Part shown: positions 1-5,106 of the stretch, one piece after another
How positions within the stretch are numbered: the stretch's first letter is position 1
Layout: every line of letters begins with the position of its first letter
The notes under the pieces: model-generated
Database searches by the model: none
What the model was told of the DNA's origin: nothing
What the model saw: the letters and a program-made list of their open reading frames with translations, nothing else
Source of the DNA: Candidatus Woesearchaeota archaeon
GTDB lineage: Archaea; Nanobdellota; Nanobdellia; Woesearchaeales; WALR01
Length of the DNA stretch: 5,631 nt
Assembly (NCBI GenBank): GCA_015522765.1
Contig: WALR01000019.1
Span: 1-5,631 of the forward strand
Direction: 5' to 3'
Position numbers and translations under genes: made by a program

Positions 1-1
1 A

Positions 2-340
2 GAGGTTAAAAAGATGAGGGAGCGCCTTCACACCCATCTGGAGATAAGCGCAGAGCAAAAAGGGGATATCGCCCGGTTGAAGAGGCTGATATTCCTAAAG
101 TCAGGGATAAAAAGGGTTTTCCTCAAGGAGCCGGGAAAGAGGCCCGACCTTAAGGAGCCGATTATACTGAAGAAGGATGATTGTCTCAGGGAGCTCTGCA
201 CGAAGCTGCACCAGGACTTTGTGAGGAACTTCAGGTTTGCGAGGATATGGGGCAGGTCAGCGAGGTTTCCCGGGCAGATGATAAAGAAGCTCTCTCATGA
301 GCTGAGGGACAGGGATATAGTTGAGATTCATCTTTCTTAA
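2..340 (+). CDS. DRG/Obg-like GTPase, C-terminal fragment with TGS domain (5' end outside window)
   Basis: This is the last 112 codons of a GTP-binding protein of the DRG (developmentally regulated GTP-binding) family, which acts with the ribosome. The frame is open to the window edge, so the first ATG at 14 is an internal methionine and the true start lies upstream. The fragment opens with the end of the G domain: ISAEQKGD at about residues 15-22 looks like the G5 box (SA) followed by the last G-domain helix. The rest is a TGS domain: KEPGKRPDL, then DFVRNFRFARIWG, FPGQ, and the closing RDIVEIH, which follow the archaeal DRG pattern closely. The Walker A and switch motifs lie outside the window. 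The TAA stop at 338-340 lies 17 bases from the convergent herA stop. The family call is confident; which DRG subgroup it belongs to cannot be told from this part. Confidence 0.9.
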   Translation, partial: EVKKMRERLHTHLEISAEQKGDIARLKRLIFLKSGIKRVFLKEPGKRPDLKEPIILKKDDCLRELCTKLHQDFVRNFRFARIWGRSARFPGQMIKKLSHELRDRDIVEIHLS

Positions 341-359
341 TGTTCTTCTTAATGTTCTT
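334..359. repeat. 12-bp tandem duplication across two convergent stop codons
   Basis: The unit TCTTAATGTTCT occurs twice back to back (335-346 and 347-358), with one further matching base on each side. It spans the TAA of the upstream GTPase gene (338-340) and two of the three bases of the herA stop (358-360 on the minus strand). Because the period is a multiple of three, it provides extra in-frame stops on both strands: TAA at 350-352 on the plus strand, and complementary TAA codons at 349-351 and 337-339 on the minus strand. The T-rich plus strand may also help termination, which is inference. Confidence 0.8.
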
Positions 360-2355
360 AGGAGTAGCTGAGAATGTAACACTCGTTAAGGCTCTCTACA
401 CTGAACCCCTCTTTTATCGCATCAGCTATCTCATCACAGCCAATCTTCTCCTTTAGTATGCCCCCCTCAGCAGGGAGGAGTTTAGGGGCTGAATAGGAGG
501 GGGTGTCGGCAAGCATGCTGAGTGAGGGAAGAATGTAATGCCCTCCTGACAGCAGGAGAAATCCCCTTCTTGCGAGCTCTTCGAGAACAGGGTCTGCAGA
601 AACCTGCCCCCCTGACCTTTTCTTCATAAAAACACTGCCTGCCTTAACCCCACTCCTCTTTTTAACAAGCAAAAGCAGCTTTCTCTCCTTTGACGATAAA
701 CCTGCCCATCCAGTCGCCTCGCCAAATCTTTCAAGAAACTCATAAATAAACACCCTGCCCATTGTAGTGGGGTCTTTAATTACAGAGCCGTCAATTCGGC
801 TTATAAGAACTTTAAAGTCAGCCCCTTCCTTGTCTTTTAATGATAAGATGCAGGCTGGGATCAGCTCTTTCCTGGCAGTTTTCCTGCCACTCATAAGAAG
901 ATAGTCCTTCTCTGATATGTTAGGAAGCACAATCGGAAGCACCTTCTTCTCCTTAAATGATTTCTCGGCGGATTCAAACGATTCTGGAGACTCCCCTATT
1001 ATCTTATCAGGCTCAATGTGCCTGCTCATCCTCGCCCTTATGTTAACCAGAAGGGGCATATCGACAATCCCTGTTATAAGAGCTGTCCCCACAGGGAGAG
1101 AGCTTATCTCCGCCTCTGAATCAAGGGTTATTCCCTCTACAGATGAGAGCACAGCCCTAAGATCGCCGGGGTTGGTGACCCTCAGGATTAACTGGGTGGT
1201 GCACTGGCTGAGAACATTCTTCTCCACCCTCGCGGGCCTCTGGGTTACTATGCACATGCCCATTCCAAACTTTCTTCCTTCACTGGCGATTGTTCGCAGG
1301 ATAGATGAGGACTTGGCATCCCCAAAGTTTCTCTCGGGAACAAAGTTATGCGCCTCCTCGACAACTAAGAAAAAAGGATGGATATTGCCCTTCTTCCTCT
1401 CCTCGAAGAGGTCGCTTGCAAGCTTTGAAACAATCATCTGCTGGATATCAGGAGAGATGCCCTTAAGGTTGATTATTGAGCATTTGCCGGGCTTGACAAG
1501 CTCGTAATAAGGCGTTGGGTCTGGGACAAAGAACCCCGACTCATTAACATAGGAAAGAGTGCTTATCACGCTCCACTTGGCGTTTCCCTCCATTGATTGA
1601 AGGGCGACAATGAGCCCTGTGAGGGTGTTGTCCTCTGCGGAGTCATAGGCGGAGTAAAGCATCGCGAGCTGGCTTGAATTAAGCTTAACAGGGAGTATAT
1701 GGACCAGCTCCTGCATTTTTATTGAAGAGGACATCTTCAACGGAAGGGCGTTCTTGTTAATCCTCACATCTCCATACTCCACTACCCCCTCAAATCCTCT
1801 TGGTGAGAGCCCAAGCCTCTCTAGAGCCTCAACCTCCTGGGCAGAATCATTGGGCGATTTGAGTGTCGAGTATTCTCCGTGTGGGTCTATGATAACAACA
1901 GGGATCCCCCTGGAGAGTATCTCCTCGATGAGTACGCTGACTGCATAGCTCTTGCCGTATCCTGTCTTTGCAATAACAGCTACATGCTTTGAGAGCAGCT
2001 TGTTTAAATCAAGGTACACCTTTATGTCCCTGCCCTCCAGTGTGCCTATGAAAGCGCCTTTGTTAAGGGGGGAAACCACCCTCTTAATGAATGACTCCTC
2101 TGCGTCAATGACCTCCATGCCTGGAGTGAGGGGCGTTCTTATCTGCTTTACATTGTCCTCCCTGTCAACATAGCCTATGACCCTGCATCTGGCCAGCTCC
2201 TCTGAGGAGTTTTTTTCTATCTCAAACACCTGGGCAAGCACATATTCATACTCTTTATGATACACCTGAACATAATCAAATTTTCTTACCCTGCCCTCAA
2301 CTAAGAAGCTAAAAGAGGTTGTATCTGACTTCCCTGTTATCTTGCCGACTATCAT
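358..2355 (-). CDS. herA: HerA-type ATPase/DNA translocase (HAS barrel + DUF87) with long C-terminal extension
   Basis: A 665-residue P-loop ATPase of the HerA/FtsK group. The family forms hexameric rings that translocate on double-stranded DNA, usually with the NurA nuclease in DNA-end resection. Residues 1 to about 85 look like the beta-rich HAS-barrel. Walker A is AKTGYGKS at 129-136 (K135). DPHGEY at 157-162 is typical of the family. Walker B is FFLVVEEAH at 328-336, with E333/E334 as catalytic candidates. SEGRKFG (358-364), TQRP (371-374) and R392 in LILRVTNPGD are the usual sensor and arginine-finger region. Residues after about 450 form a roughly 210-residue extension; part of it (about 555-620) looks like a winged helix. 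No Shine-Dalgarno precedes the ATG, but a TATA-like box lies about 25 bases upstream, so the mRNA is probably leaderless. No nurA, mre11 or rad50 is present in the window. The ATPase family is certain; a role in end resection is inferred. Confidence 0.92.
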   Translation of the reverse strand: MIVGKITGKSDTTSFSFLVEGRVRKFDYVQVYHKEYEYVLAQVFEIEKNSSEELARCRVIGYVDREDNVKQIRTPLTPGMEVIDAEESFIKRVVSPLNKGAFIGTLEGRDIKVYLDLNKLLSKHVAVIAKTGYGKSYAVSVLIEEILSRGIPVVIIDPHGEYSTLKSPNDSAQEVEALERLGLSPRGFEGVVEYGDVRINKNALPLKMSSSIKMQELVHILPVKLNSSQLAMLYSAYDSAEDNTLTGLIVALQSMEGNAKWSVISTLSYVNESGFFVPDPTPYYELVKPGKCSIINLKGISPDIQQMIVSKLASDLFEERKKGNIHPFFLVVEEAHNFVPERNFGDAKSSSILRTIASEGRKFGMGMCIVTQRPARVEKNVLSQCTTQLILRVTNPGDLRAVLSSVEGITLDSEAEISSLPVGTALITGIVDMPLLVNIRARMSRHIEPDKIIGESPESFESAEKSFKEKKVLPIVLPNISEKDYLLMSGRKTARKELIPACILSLKDKEGADFKVLISRIDGSVIKDPTTMGRVFIYEFLERFGEATGWAGLSSKERKLLLLVKKRSGVKAGSVFMKKRSGGQVSADPVLEELARRGFLLLSGGHYILPSLSMLADTPSYSAPKLLPAEGGILKEKIGCDEIADAIKEGFSVESLNECYILSYS

Positions 2356-2372
2356 AAGAGGAGAAGATGCTC

Positions 2373-2384
2373 TTTAATTAAAAA
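2373..2384 (-). promoter_or_regulatory. TATA-like box for herA (leaderless start)
   Basis: The minus strand reads TTTTAATTAAA here, centred about 23-26 bases before the herA ATG (2355). That is the spacing expected for an archaeal TATA box driving a leaderless mRNA. The core TTTAATTAAA (2373-2382) is a perfect palindrome, so it could also work towards the plus strand. TATA function is inferred from sequence and distance only. Confidence 0.5.
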
Positions 2385-2503
2385 TGTTTCTAAGGAGGCG
2401 GGTATGCGCCCTCTCATAAAGAAAGGAAAAATCTGTTATTAAGGGCGTGAATTCGTTGAATCACTGGTTTTCTTTAAGATTACTCACCTACTAATGTAAT
2501 TTT

Positions 2504-2519
2504 TTGTTAGTTCTAACAA
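2504..2519. promoter_or_regulatory. Perfect 16-bp palindrome, possible operator
   Basis: TTGTTAG, two bases, then CTAACAA: perfect 7-bp arms with a 2-base spacer. The spacer is too short for a stable RNA hairpin, so a site for a dimeric DNA-binding protein is more likely. It lies about 25 bases upstream of the TATA-like box of the 2605 gene. Weaker arms surround it: ACTAAT at 2490-2495 with ATTAGT at 2533-2538. Another pair, GGTTAA at 2525-2530 and TTAACC at 2559-2564, brackets the TATA box. The region is AT-rich, so the short outer arms may be chance. A T6 run at 2500-2505 lies just upstream. Confidence 0.4.
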
Positions 2520-2544
2520 TAATCGGTTAAATATTAGTCACAAG

Positions 2545-2554
2545 TTTAATATAT
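2545..2554 (+). promoter_or_regulatory. TATA-like box for the 2605 gene
   Basis: TTTAATATAT matches the archaeal TATA consensus well. It predicts transcription from about 2575-2580, leaving an untranslated leader of about 25-30 bases before the ATG at 2605. The bases just upstream (CACAAG) are moderately purine-rich, as in a weak BRE. Placement is by sequence and spacing only. Confidence 0.55.
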
Positions 2555-2604
2555 AGAATTAACCATCAGATAGTAGTAAAATAAGTTAATGAAAAGTGGT
2601 GAGA

Positions 2605-3351
2605 ATGACTGAAAAAAGCTTAACCGAAAGGGTCAATGAATCCATGCCCAAAGAGGAGAAAGGTACTCTTGAAGAGAAACTAAAGTCCCAGAGTGCTTTA
2701 GAGAAAGCCATAAACAAAACAATAGACCTCGGCTTCATGGGGCTGGCGGCAAAGTTTTACCTCACTTCTTCAATATTGATTACCTCAGGCTTCTTCATAG
2801 CAGACATGATAATGAAGAAGAAAAAGAAGGAGAAAATAGGCTTAAAAGGAATGGCAAAGTCACTCTTCAACAACGCGGCAGACGCAGCAACAAACAGCGT
2901 CGCCCAGGAAGAAATGTACAGGTACATTGATATAATGCCTAACAAAACATTCATACAGAAAATAGTCAAAACACTCACCATGAACCCCGTTGTCTCAGCA
3001 GGCTACCAATTGTATTATCAGGGCCAGCAGTACATAAGGAAAGAGATAGGCTACACAAAGGCGATAAAGGCGGTATTCTCGAGAGACCTAAGAAAAGCAG
3101 TAATCAGGGACTTCTACGAGAAAAAGCTTAAAGGACAGTACTGGGGCAAGGTATGGACGGTCTTCAAGAGAGTGTTCCCCATTCACTTTACCTCTATAAA
3201 CTACATTACAAAACAAACACTTCCAGGATTATATCTGCCTGCGAGAATGGGAATAGCGGCAAACAATGATGTAATCTTTGCACTTGCCTCAAAGCCGGAT
3301 AAAAGGAAGAAAACATACACCAGTATGAAAGACAACTACAAAAGGAAATGA
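2605..3351 (+). CDS. Unrecognised protein, probably membrane-anchored
   Basis: A 248-residue protein I do not recognise. The N-terminal 35 residues are charged and probably helical (EKSLTERVNES, KEEKGTLEEKLK). A hydrophobic stretch at about 42-69 (LGFMGLAAKFYLTSSILITSGFFIADMI, in pieces) is the one clear membrane segment, and it is followed directly by a lysine cluster (KKKKKEK), which suggests the C-terminal part is cytoplasmic. The remainder is basic and rich in aromatic residues (GYQLYYQGQQYI, DFYEKKLKGQYWGKVW), with a conserved-looking PARMGIAANND near residue 215 and a lysine-rich tail. I see no catalytic motif. The ATG at 2605 is preferred. An in-frame GTG at 2596 would add three residues, but neither start has a well-spaced Shine-Dalgarno (GGTGA ends only 2 bases before the ATG). 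The gene stands alone behind its own TATA box and a palindrome, and converges on tRNA-Gln. Coding is confident; function is unknown. Confidence 0.82.
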   Translation: MTEKSLTERVNESMPKEEKGTLEEKLKSQSALEKAINKTIDLGFMGLAAKFYLTSSILITSGFFIADMIMKKKKKEKIGLKGMAKSLFNNAADAATNSVAQEEMYRYIDIMPNKTFIQKIVKTLTMNPVVSAGYQLYYQGQQYIRKEIGYTKAIKAVFSRDLRKAVIRDFYEKKLKGQYWGKVWTVFKRVFPIHFTSINYITKQTLPGLYLPARMGIAANNDVIFALASKPDKRKKTYTSMKDNYKRK

Positions 3352-3369
3352 GTTCAATAAGGTGGCTAA

Positions 3370-3442
3370 TAGCCCCGCCCGGATTCGAACCGAGGTCGAG
3401 AGGTCCAGAGCCTCTTATGCTTGGCCGCTACACCACGGGGCT
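3370..3442 (-). tRNA. trnQ: tRNA-Gln (anticodon CUG)
   Basis: Read on the minus strand, a full cloverleaf folds. The acceptor stem is AGCCCCG/CGGGGCT (7 bp). The D arm is GTGT/GCAT with GG in its loop. The anticodon stem is AGAGG/CCTCT around the loop CTCTGGA, giving anticodon CTG after U33. The variable loop is CGAC and the T arm is CTCGG-TTCGAAT-CCGGG. The discriminator is A at 3370, and CCA is not encoded, as is common in archaea. There is no intron. The A1-U72 pair fits archaeal tRNA-Gln, where from memory it helps the GatDE amidotransferase. It reads CAG codons; a UUG-anticodon partner for CAA must be elsewhere. The D stem carries two G-U pairs. It converges with the preceding gene (18-base gap) and diverges from bud32. 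Confidence 0.97.
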
Positions 3443-3457
3443 GCAATAATGAAAAGC

Positions 3458-3465
3458 TTAATAAA
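3458..3465 (-). promoter_or_regulatory. TATA-like box for tRNA-Gln
   Basis: The minus strand reads TTTATTAA here, about 16-23 bases before the mature 5' end of the tRNA at 3442. This suits transcription starting at or just inside the leader of a tRNA with little 5' extension. It is inferred from position and sequence. Confidence 0.4.
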
Positions 3466-3470
3466 TTGGC

Positions 3471-3486
3471 AAATAAGCTCTTATTT
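3471..3486. promoter_or_regulatory. Perfect 16-bp palindrome in the tRNA-Gln/bud32 divergent promoter
   Basis: AAATAAG, two bases, then CTTATTT: 7-bp arms with a 2-base spacer, the same 7-2-7 layout as the palindrome at 2504-2519 but with different bases. It overlaps the presumed bud32 TATA box. A second inverted repeat encloses it, GAAAAGC (3451-3457) with GCTTTTC (3489-3495). It could be a regulator site or simply two back-to-back TATA-like elements. Confidence 0.35.
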
Positions 3487-3489
3487 ATG
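3481..3489 (+). promoter_or_regulatory. TATA-like box for bud32
   Basis: TTATTTATG lies about 60 bases before the bud32 ATG and predicts a start near 3510, giving a leader of about 35 bases that contains the GGTGAG ribosome binding site. Inferred from sequence and spacing. Confidence 0.4.
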
Positions 3490-3531
3490 CTTTTCCATTA
3501 ACCTTTTAGGAGATGGCAAAAGCGGTTAATA

Positions 3532-3537
3532 GGTGAG
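3532..3537 (+). promoter_or_regulatory. Ribosome binding site of bud32
   Basis: GGTGAG (within AGGTGAGG) ends 9 bases before the ATG at 3547. This is the standard archaeal anti-16S match and fixes the start codon. Confidence 0.7.
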
Positions 3538-3546
3538 GCTAAAAAC

Positions 3547-4170
3547 ATGGAGATAAGAGGGGCAGAAGCCGTAATCAGGATAGGGAAAGAGGTGGAAAAG
3601 GAGAGGATAAAGAAGGGCTACAGGATAGCAGAGATAGATTCTATGATGAGGAAGAGAAGGACGAGGCGGGAGGCGAAGATTCTTAAAAGACTCAAAGAAA
3701 AGGGCATAGCTGTTCCGGGGCTTATAAGTGTTGACGAGTCCTCAAGCAGAATTGTCATGGAGAGGATAAAGGGGGTTGTGCTGAGGGACTATCTGGAATC
3801 CGGGAGCAGCTTAACAAACAAGATTAAGCTCTGTGAGGAGGCGGGGATGATTGTCGCAGGGATTCACTCTGAGGGCATAGCCCATGGCGACTTAACAACA
3901 TCAAATTTTATAGTGGCTGACTCAGGGCTTTTCATAATTGACTTCGGGCTCAGCTTCTTCACCTCGAGAACAGAGGATTTTGCGGTGGACATCCATCTTA
4001 TGAGACAGGCAATCGAGAGCAAGCACTATTCGCTTAGCAGGGAGTGCTTTAAGGCATTCCTCAAGGGCTATAAAAAAAAGGGAGATAAGGAAGTGGTCAA
4101 AAGGCTTGGGCTGGTTGAGGGAAGAGGGCGCTATAAAGGAAAAAGTTTAAAAAGGCGCGTTACTTATTAA
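3547..4170 (+). CDS. bud32: Bud32 (PRPK-type) kinase/ATPase of the KEOPS complex
   Basis: A 207-residue small atypical kinase of the Bud32 family. With Kae1, Cgi121 and Pcc1 it forms KEOPS, which makes the t6A37 modification of ANN-decoding tRNAs in the cytoplasm; Bud32 hydrolyses ATP to support Kae1. Visible motifs are GAEA at 5-8; KERIKKGYR at 18-26, holding the likely ATP-binding lysine; RTRREA at 38-43; MERIKG at 71-76; the catalytic loop HGDLTTSN at 113-120 (D115, N120); and IDFGL at 131-135 (metal-binding D132). EDFAVDIH at 143-150 matches the usual EDKAVD segment. The basic tail with GRGRYKG fits the family's Arg-rich end. The length is normal for a stand-alone Bud32; in some archaea it is fused to Kae1, but not here, and no other KEOPS gene is in the window. 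Its last codons appear to carry the promoter of the next gene. Confidence 0.95.
   Translation: MEIRGAEAVIRIGKEVEKERIKKGYRIAEIDSMMRKRRTRREAKILKRLKEKGIAVPGLISVDESSSRIVMERIKGVVLRDYLESGSSLTNKIKLCEEAGMIVAGIHSEGIAHGDLTTSNFIVADSGLFIIDFGLSFFTSRTEDFAVDIHLMRQAIESKHYSLSRECFKAFLKGYKKKGDKEVVKRLGLVEGRGRYKGKSLKRRVTY
4146..4153 (+). promoter_or_regulatory. TATA-like box inside the 3' end of bud32
   Basis: TTTAAAAA is centred about 28 bases before the ATG at 4178, the distance expected for a leaderless archaeal transcript. It lies within bud32 codons for its Ser-Leu-Lys-Arg tail, so sequence there may be doubly constrained. The absence of any Shine-Dalgarno before 4178 supports this reading. Confidence 0.5.
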
Positions 4171-4177
4171 TGGTAAA

Positions 4178-4513
4178 ATGGCTGATAAATACAAACCAAA
4201 CAAACCAAACAATCAGCAGCTCGAACAGGATGTTCAGGGAGAGGGTGTGGGAGATAAGCCATATTATAACCCGCGATATTCTCCCCAGCCCCAGCCTGGT
4301 GTCAATCCCAATTCTGAGGAGAAGACTTATTCCCCGTCTCCGCTATCAGCGGTTCTTGATTATTTTACTGGTATGCGCGACTACCTTGTTAATCTGGCAA
4401 AGGGAGGAGTCAAGGCTGCAGGAAATGTTAAGGATGCCCTGCAACAGCTCCTTGAATCCTACAAGACTAAGCCTAAGCAGCCAAAAAAAGAGCCTGAGCC
4501 CCAGAAAGCATAA
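4178..4513 (+). CDS. Unrecognised small Pro/Gln/Lys-rich protein with one amphipathic helical region
   Basis: A 111-residue protein I do not recognise. Residues 1-54 look disordered: rich in Pro, Asn, Gln and Tyr, beginning with a tandem KPN-KPN and containing PYYNPRYSPQPQPG at about 28-41. Residues 55-95 (from PLSAVLDYFTGMRDYL to QQLLESY) look like amphipathic helix, hydrophobic on one face, with a small Lys-Gly-Gly break in the middle. The tail is Lys/Pro/Glu-rich (KPKQPKKEPEPQKA). There is no signal peptide, cysteine or enzyme motif. It starts 7 bases after the bud32 stop with no Shine-Dalgarno, and is probably leaderless from the TATA-like box at 4146-4153. Plausible roles are an adaptor, or a membrane- or nucleic-acid-surface binder, but this is guesswork. 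A longer ORF in another frame over the same bases (4170-4526) was considered a shadow because its composition is not protein-like. Confidence 0.72.
   Translation: MADKYKPNKPNNQQLEQDVQGEGVGDKPYYNPRYSPQPQPGVNPNSEEKTYSPSPLSAVLDYFTGMRDYLVNLAKGGVKAAGNVKDALQQLLESYKTKPKQPKKEPEPQKA
4193..4210 (+). repeat. 9-bp in-frame tandem repeat (KPN x2)
   Basis: AAACCAAAC occurs twice in direct succession and encodes Lys-Pro-Asn twice near the N-terminus of the 111-residue protein. Slippage could change the length of this disordered segment without a frameshift. Confidence 0.7.
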
Positions 4514-4536
4514 AGACAACACATGAAACCCGTTTC

Positions 4537-4564
4537 TGTGATAAAAGCAAATCACAAGTTTTTT
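4537..4564 (+). terminator. Stem-loop plus T6, probable terminator
   Basis: TGTGAT (4537-4542) can pair with ATCACA (4551-4556) around an 8-base loop. A T6 run (4559-4564) follows after two bases. It lies 24 bases after the stop of the 4178-4513 gene. Oligo-T tracts alone can end archaeal transcripts, so the T run may matter more than the weak stem. Confidence 0.4.
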
Positions 4565-4592
4565 AAACACCAGCCCAACCCATTTATCACTC

Positions 4593-4609
4593 ATATAATG
4601 TTTATACAT
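4593..4609 (+). promoter_or_regulatory. TATA-like region for the zinc-ribbon/EF-1 beta operon
   Basis: ATATAAT (4593-4599) followed by GTTTATACAT (4600-4609). The first element, centred near 4596, would start transcription close to 4622, giving a leader of only a few bases before ATG 4626. The second would better suit the alternative ATG at 4635. A third candidate, the T6-AAA at 4559-4567, would give a leader of about 37 bases containing GAGG at 4613-4616. Which one is used cannot be decided here. Confidence 0.35.
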
Positions 4610-4625
4610 ACAGAGGATTATACAG

Positions 4626-4814
4626 ATGATTAAAATGGATGGGAAAGAAGAGTTATTTTGCACTTCCTGCAAGGTCAAGATTACCAATCAGCGGGGAGTT
4701 ACCAGATTTATGTGCCCTAATTGCGGCGAATACGAGATTATCAGGTGCGCCCACTGCAGGGAGATAGCCGCCCCTTACGAATGTCCGAAATGCGGGTTTG
4801 TGGGTCCAAATTAA
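4626..4814 (+). CDS. Small double zinc-ribbon protein (COG2888/HVO_2753-like), ribosome-linked type
   Basis: A 62-residue protein with eight cysteines in four CxxC pairs: C12/C15, C30/C33, C41/C44 and C53/C56. They include the CPNCG and CPKCG knuckles and end in the typical YECPKCGFVGP. This is the archaeal zinc-ribbon family annotated as an RNA-binding or translation-associated protein; two Zn ions would be bound. It usually sits next to EF-1 beta, as it does here, with the next gene 13 bases downstream in the same operon. Translation could start at ATG 4626 or at the in-frame ATG 4635, three codons later; both leave the zinc-binding part whole. The family is clear; its exact molecular role is not settled from sequence. 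Confidence 0.9.
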   Translation: MIKMDGKEELFCTSCKVKITNQRGVTRFMCPNCGEYEIIRCAHCREIAAPYECPKCGFVGPN

Positions 4815-4815
4815 A

Positions 4816-4821
4816 AGGAGG
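4816..4821 (+). promoter_or_regulatory. Ribosome binding site of EF-1 beta
   Basis: AGGAGG ends 6 bases before ATG 4828, immediately after the stop of the zinc-ribbon gene. It supports translation from a shared mRNA and rejects an in-frame upstream start at 4798 inside the previous gene. Confidence 0.75.
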
Positions 4822-4827
4822 TTTTTT

Positions 4828-5106
4828 ATGGCAACTGTTCTGATAACACTGAAGGTTATGCCCACCTCGCCAACGGTAGATATGGACAAGCTTAAAAAAG
4901 AGGTTCTTTTATTAATCCACAGCTTTGCCTCCAACAAAGAGGAGAGAGCAACCATAGAGCCCATTGCGTTTGGTCTTAATGCGCTATCAATAATCTTCGA
5001 CATGGACGAGGAGAAGGGTTCTGTCGATGCCCTTGAGGAGCAGATTAATTCTATTGAAGATGTGGAGTCGGTTGAGGTTACCGATGTGAGAAGGGCTATC
5101 GGATAA
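4828..5106 (+). CDS. ef1b: Translation elongation factor aEF-1 beta
   Basis: A 92-residue guanine-nucleotide exchange factor that reloads aEF-1 alpha with GTP during elongation. The length is normal for the archaeal protein (about 90 residues), which corresponds to the C-terminal catalytic domain of eukaryotic EF-1 beta. Landmarks are the opening beta strand ATVLITLKVMP, PIAFGLNALSIIF at about 45-57 (normally the exchange-loop region), and the very conserved end VEVTDVRR at 82-89 followed by a final Gly. The start at 4828 is fixed by the ribosome binding site and by the family's usual beginning. It is the second gene of a two-gene operon and is convergent with trm1, 36 bases apart. TTTT directly follows the stop and may contribute to termination. 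Confidence 0.95.
   Translation: MATVLITLKVMPTSPTVDMDKLKKEVLLLIHSFASNKEERATIEPIAFGLNALSIIFDMDEEKGSVDALEEQINSIEDVESVEVTDVRRAIG

Noticed and set aside
917..1507. Open frame of 196 codons on the plus strand, opposite herA
   Set aside because: It lies wholly antisense to a well-conserved ATPase, has no ribosome binding site of its own that I can see, and its product has shadow-like composition (Ser/Thr/Leu/Ile-rich). The same applies to the shorter plus-strand frames at 1754-1948 and 1952-2173.
2757..2981. Minus-strand frame of 74 codons, hydrophobic product
   Set aside because: Antisense to the 2605 gene; the run of phenylalanines is simply the complement of its lysine-rich stretch.
358..3351. 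HerA plus membrane protein as an antiphage defence pair
   Set aside because: The two genes are divergent rather than in one operon. The neighbour shows no nuclease, SIR2 or other effector motif, and the surroundings are housekeeping genes with no mobile-element marks.
2605..3351. Mpv17/PMP22-like membrane protein
   Set aside because: The aromatic-rich C-terminal part is faintly reminiscent, but the family's Trp/Asn-Phe/Pro/Arg signature spacing is missing and there is only one clear membrane segment.
4170..4526. Overlapping 118-codon plus-strand frame
   Set aside because: It shares bases with the 4178-4513 gene in another frame. Its product lacks domain-like patterns, while the 4178 frame has coherent segments and a leaderless promoter at the right distance.
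4519..4560. Possible box C/D guide RNA between 4514 and 4625
   Set aside because: GTGATAA resembles a C box with one mismatch, but there are no properly placed CTGA D boxes. A stem with a T6 run explains the segment better.
4346..5003. Minus-strand frames at 4346-4687 and 4653-5003
   Set aside because: They run antisense across the unrecognised small protein and the zinc-ribbon/EF-1 beta operon, and contain no recognisable motif.
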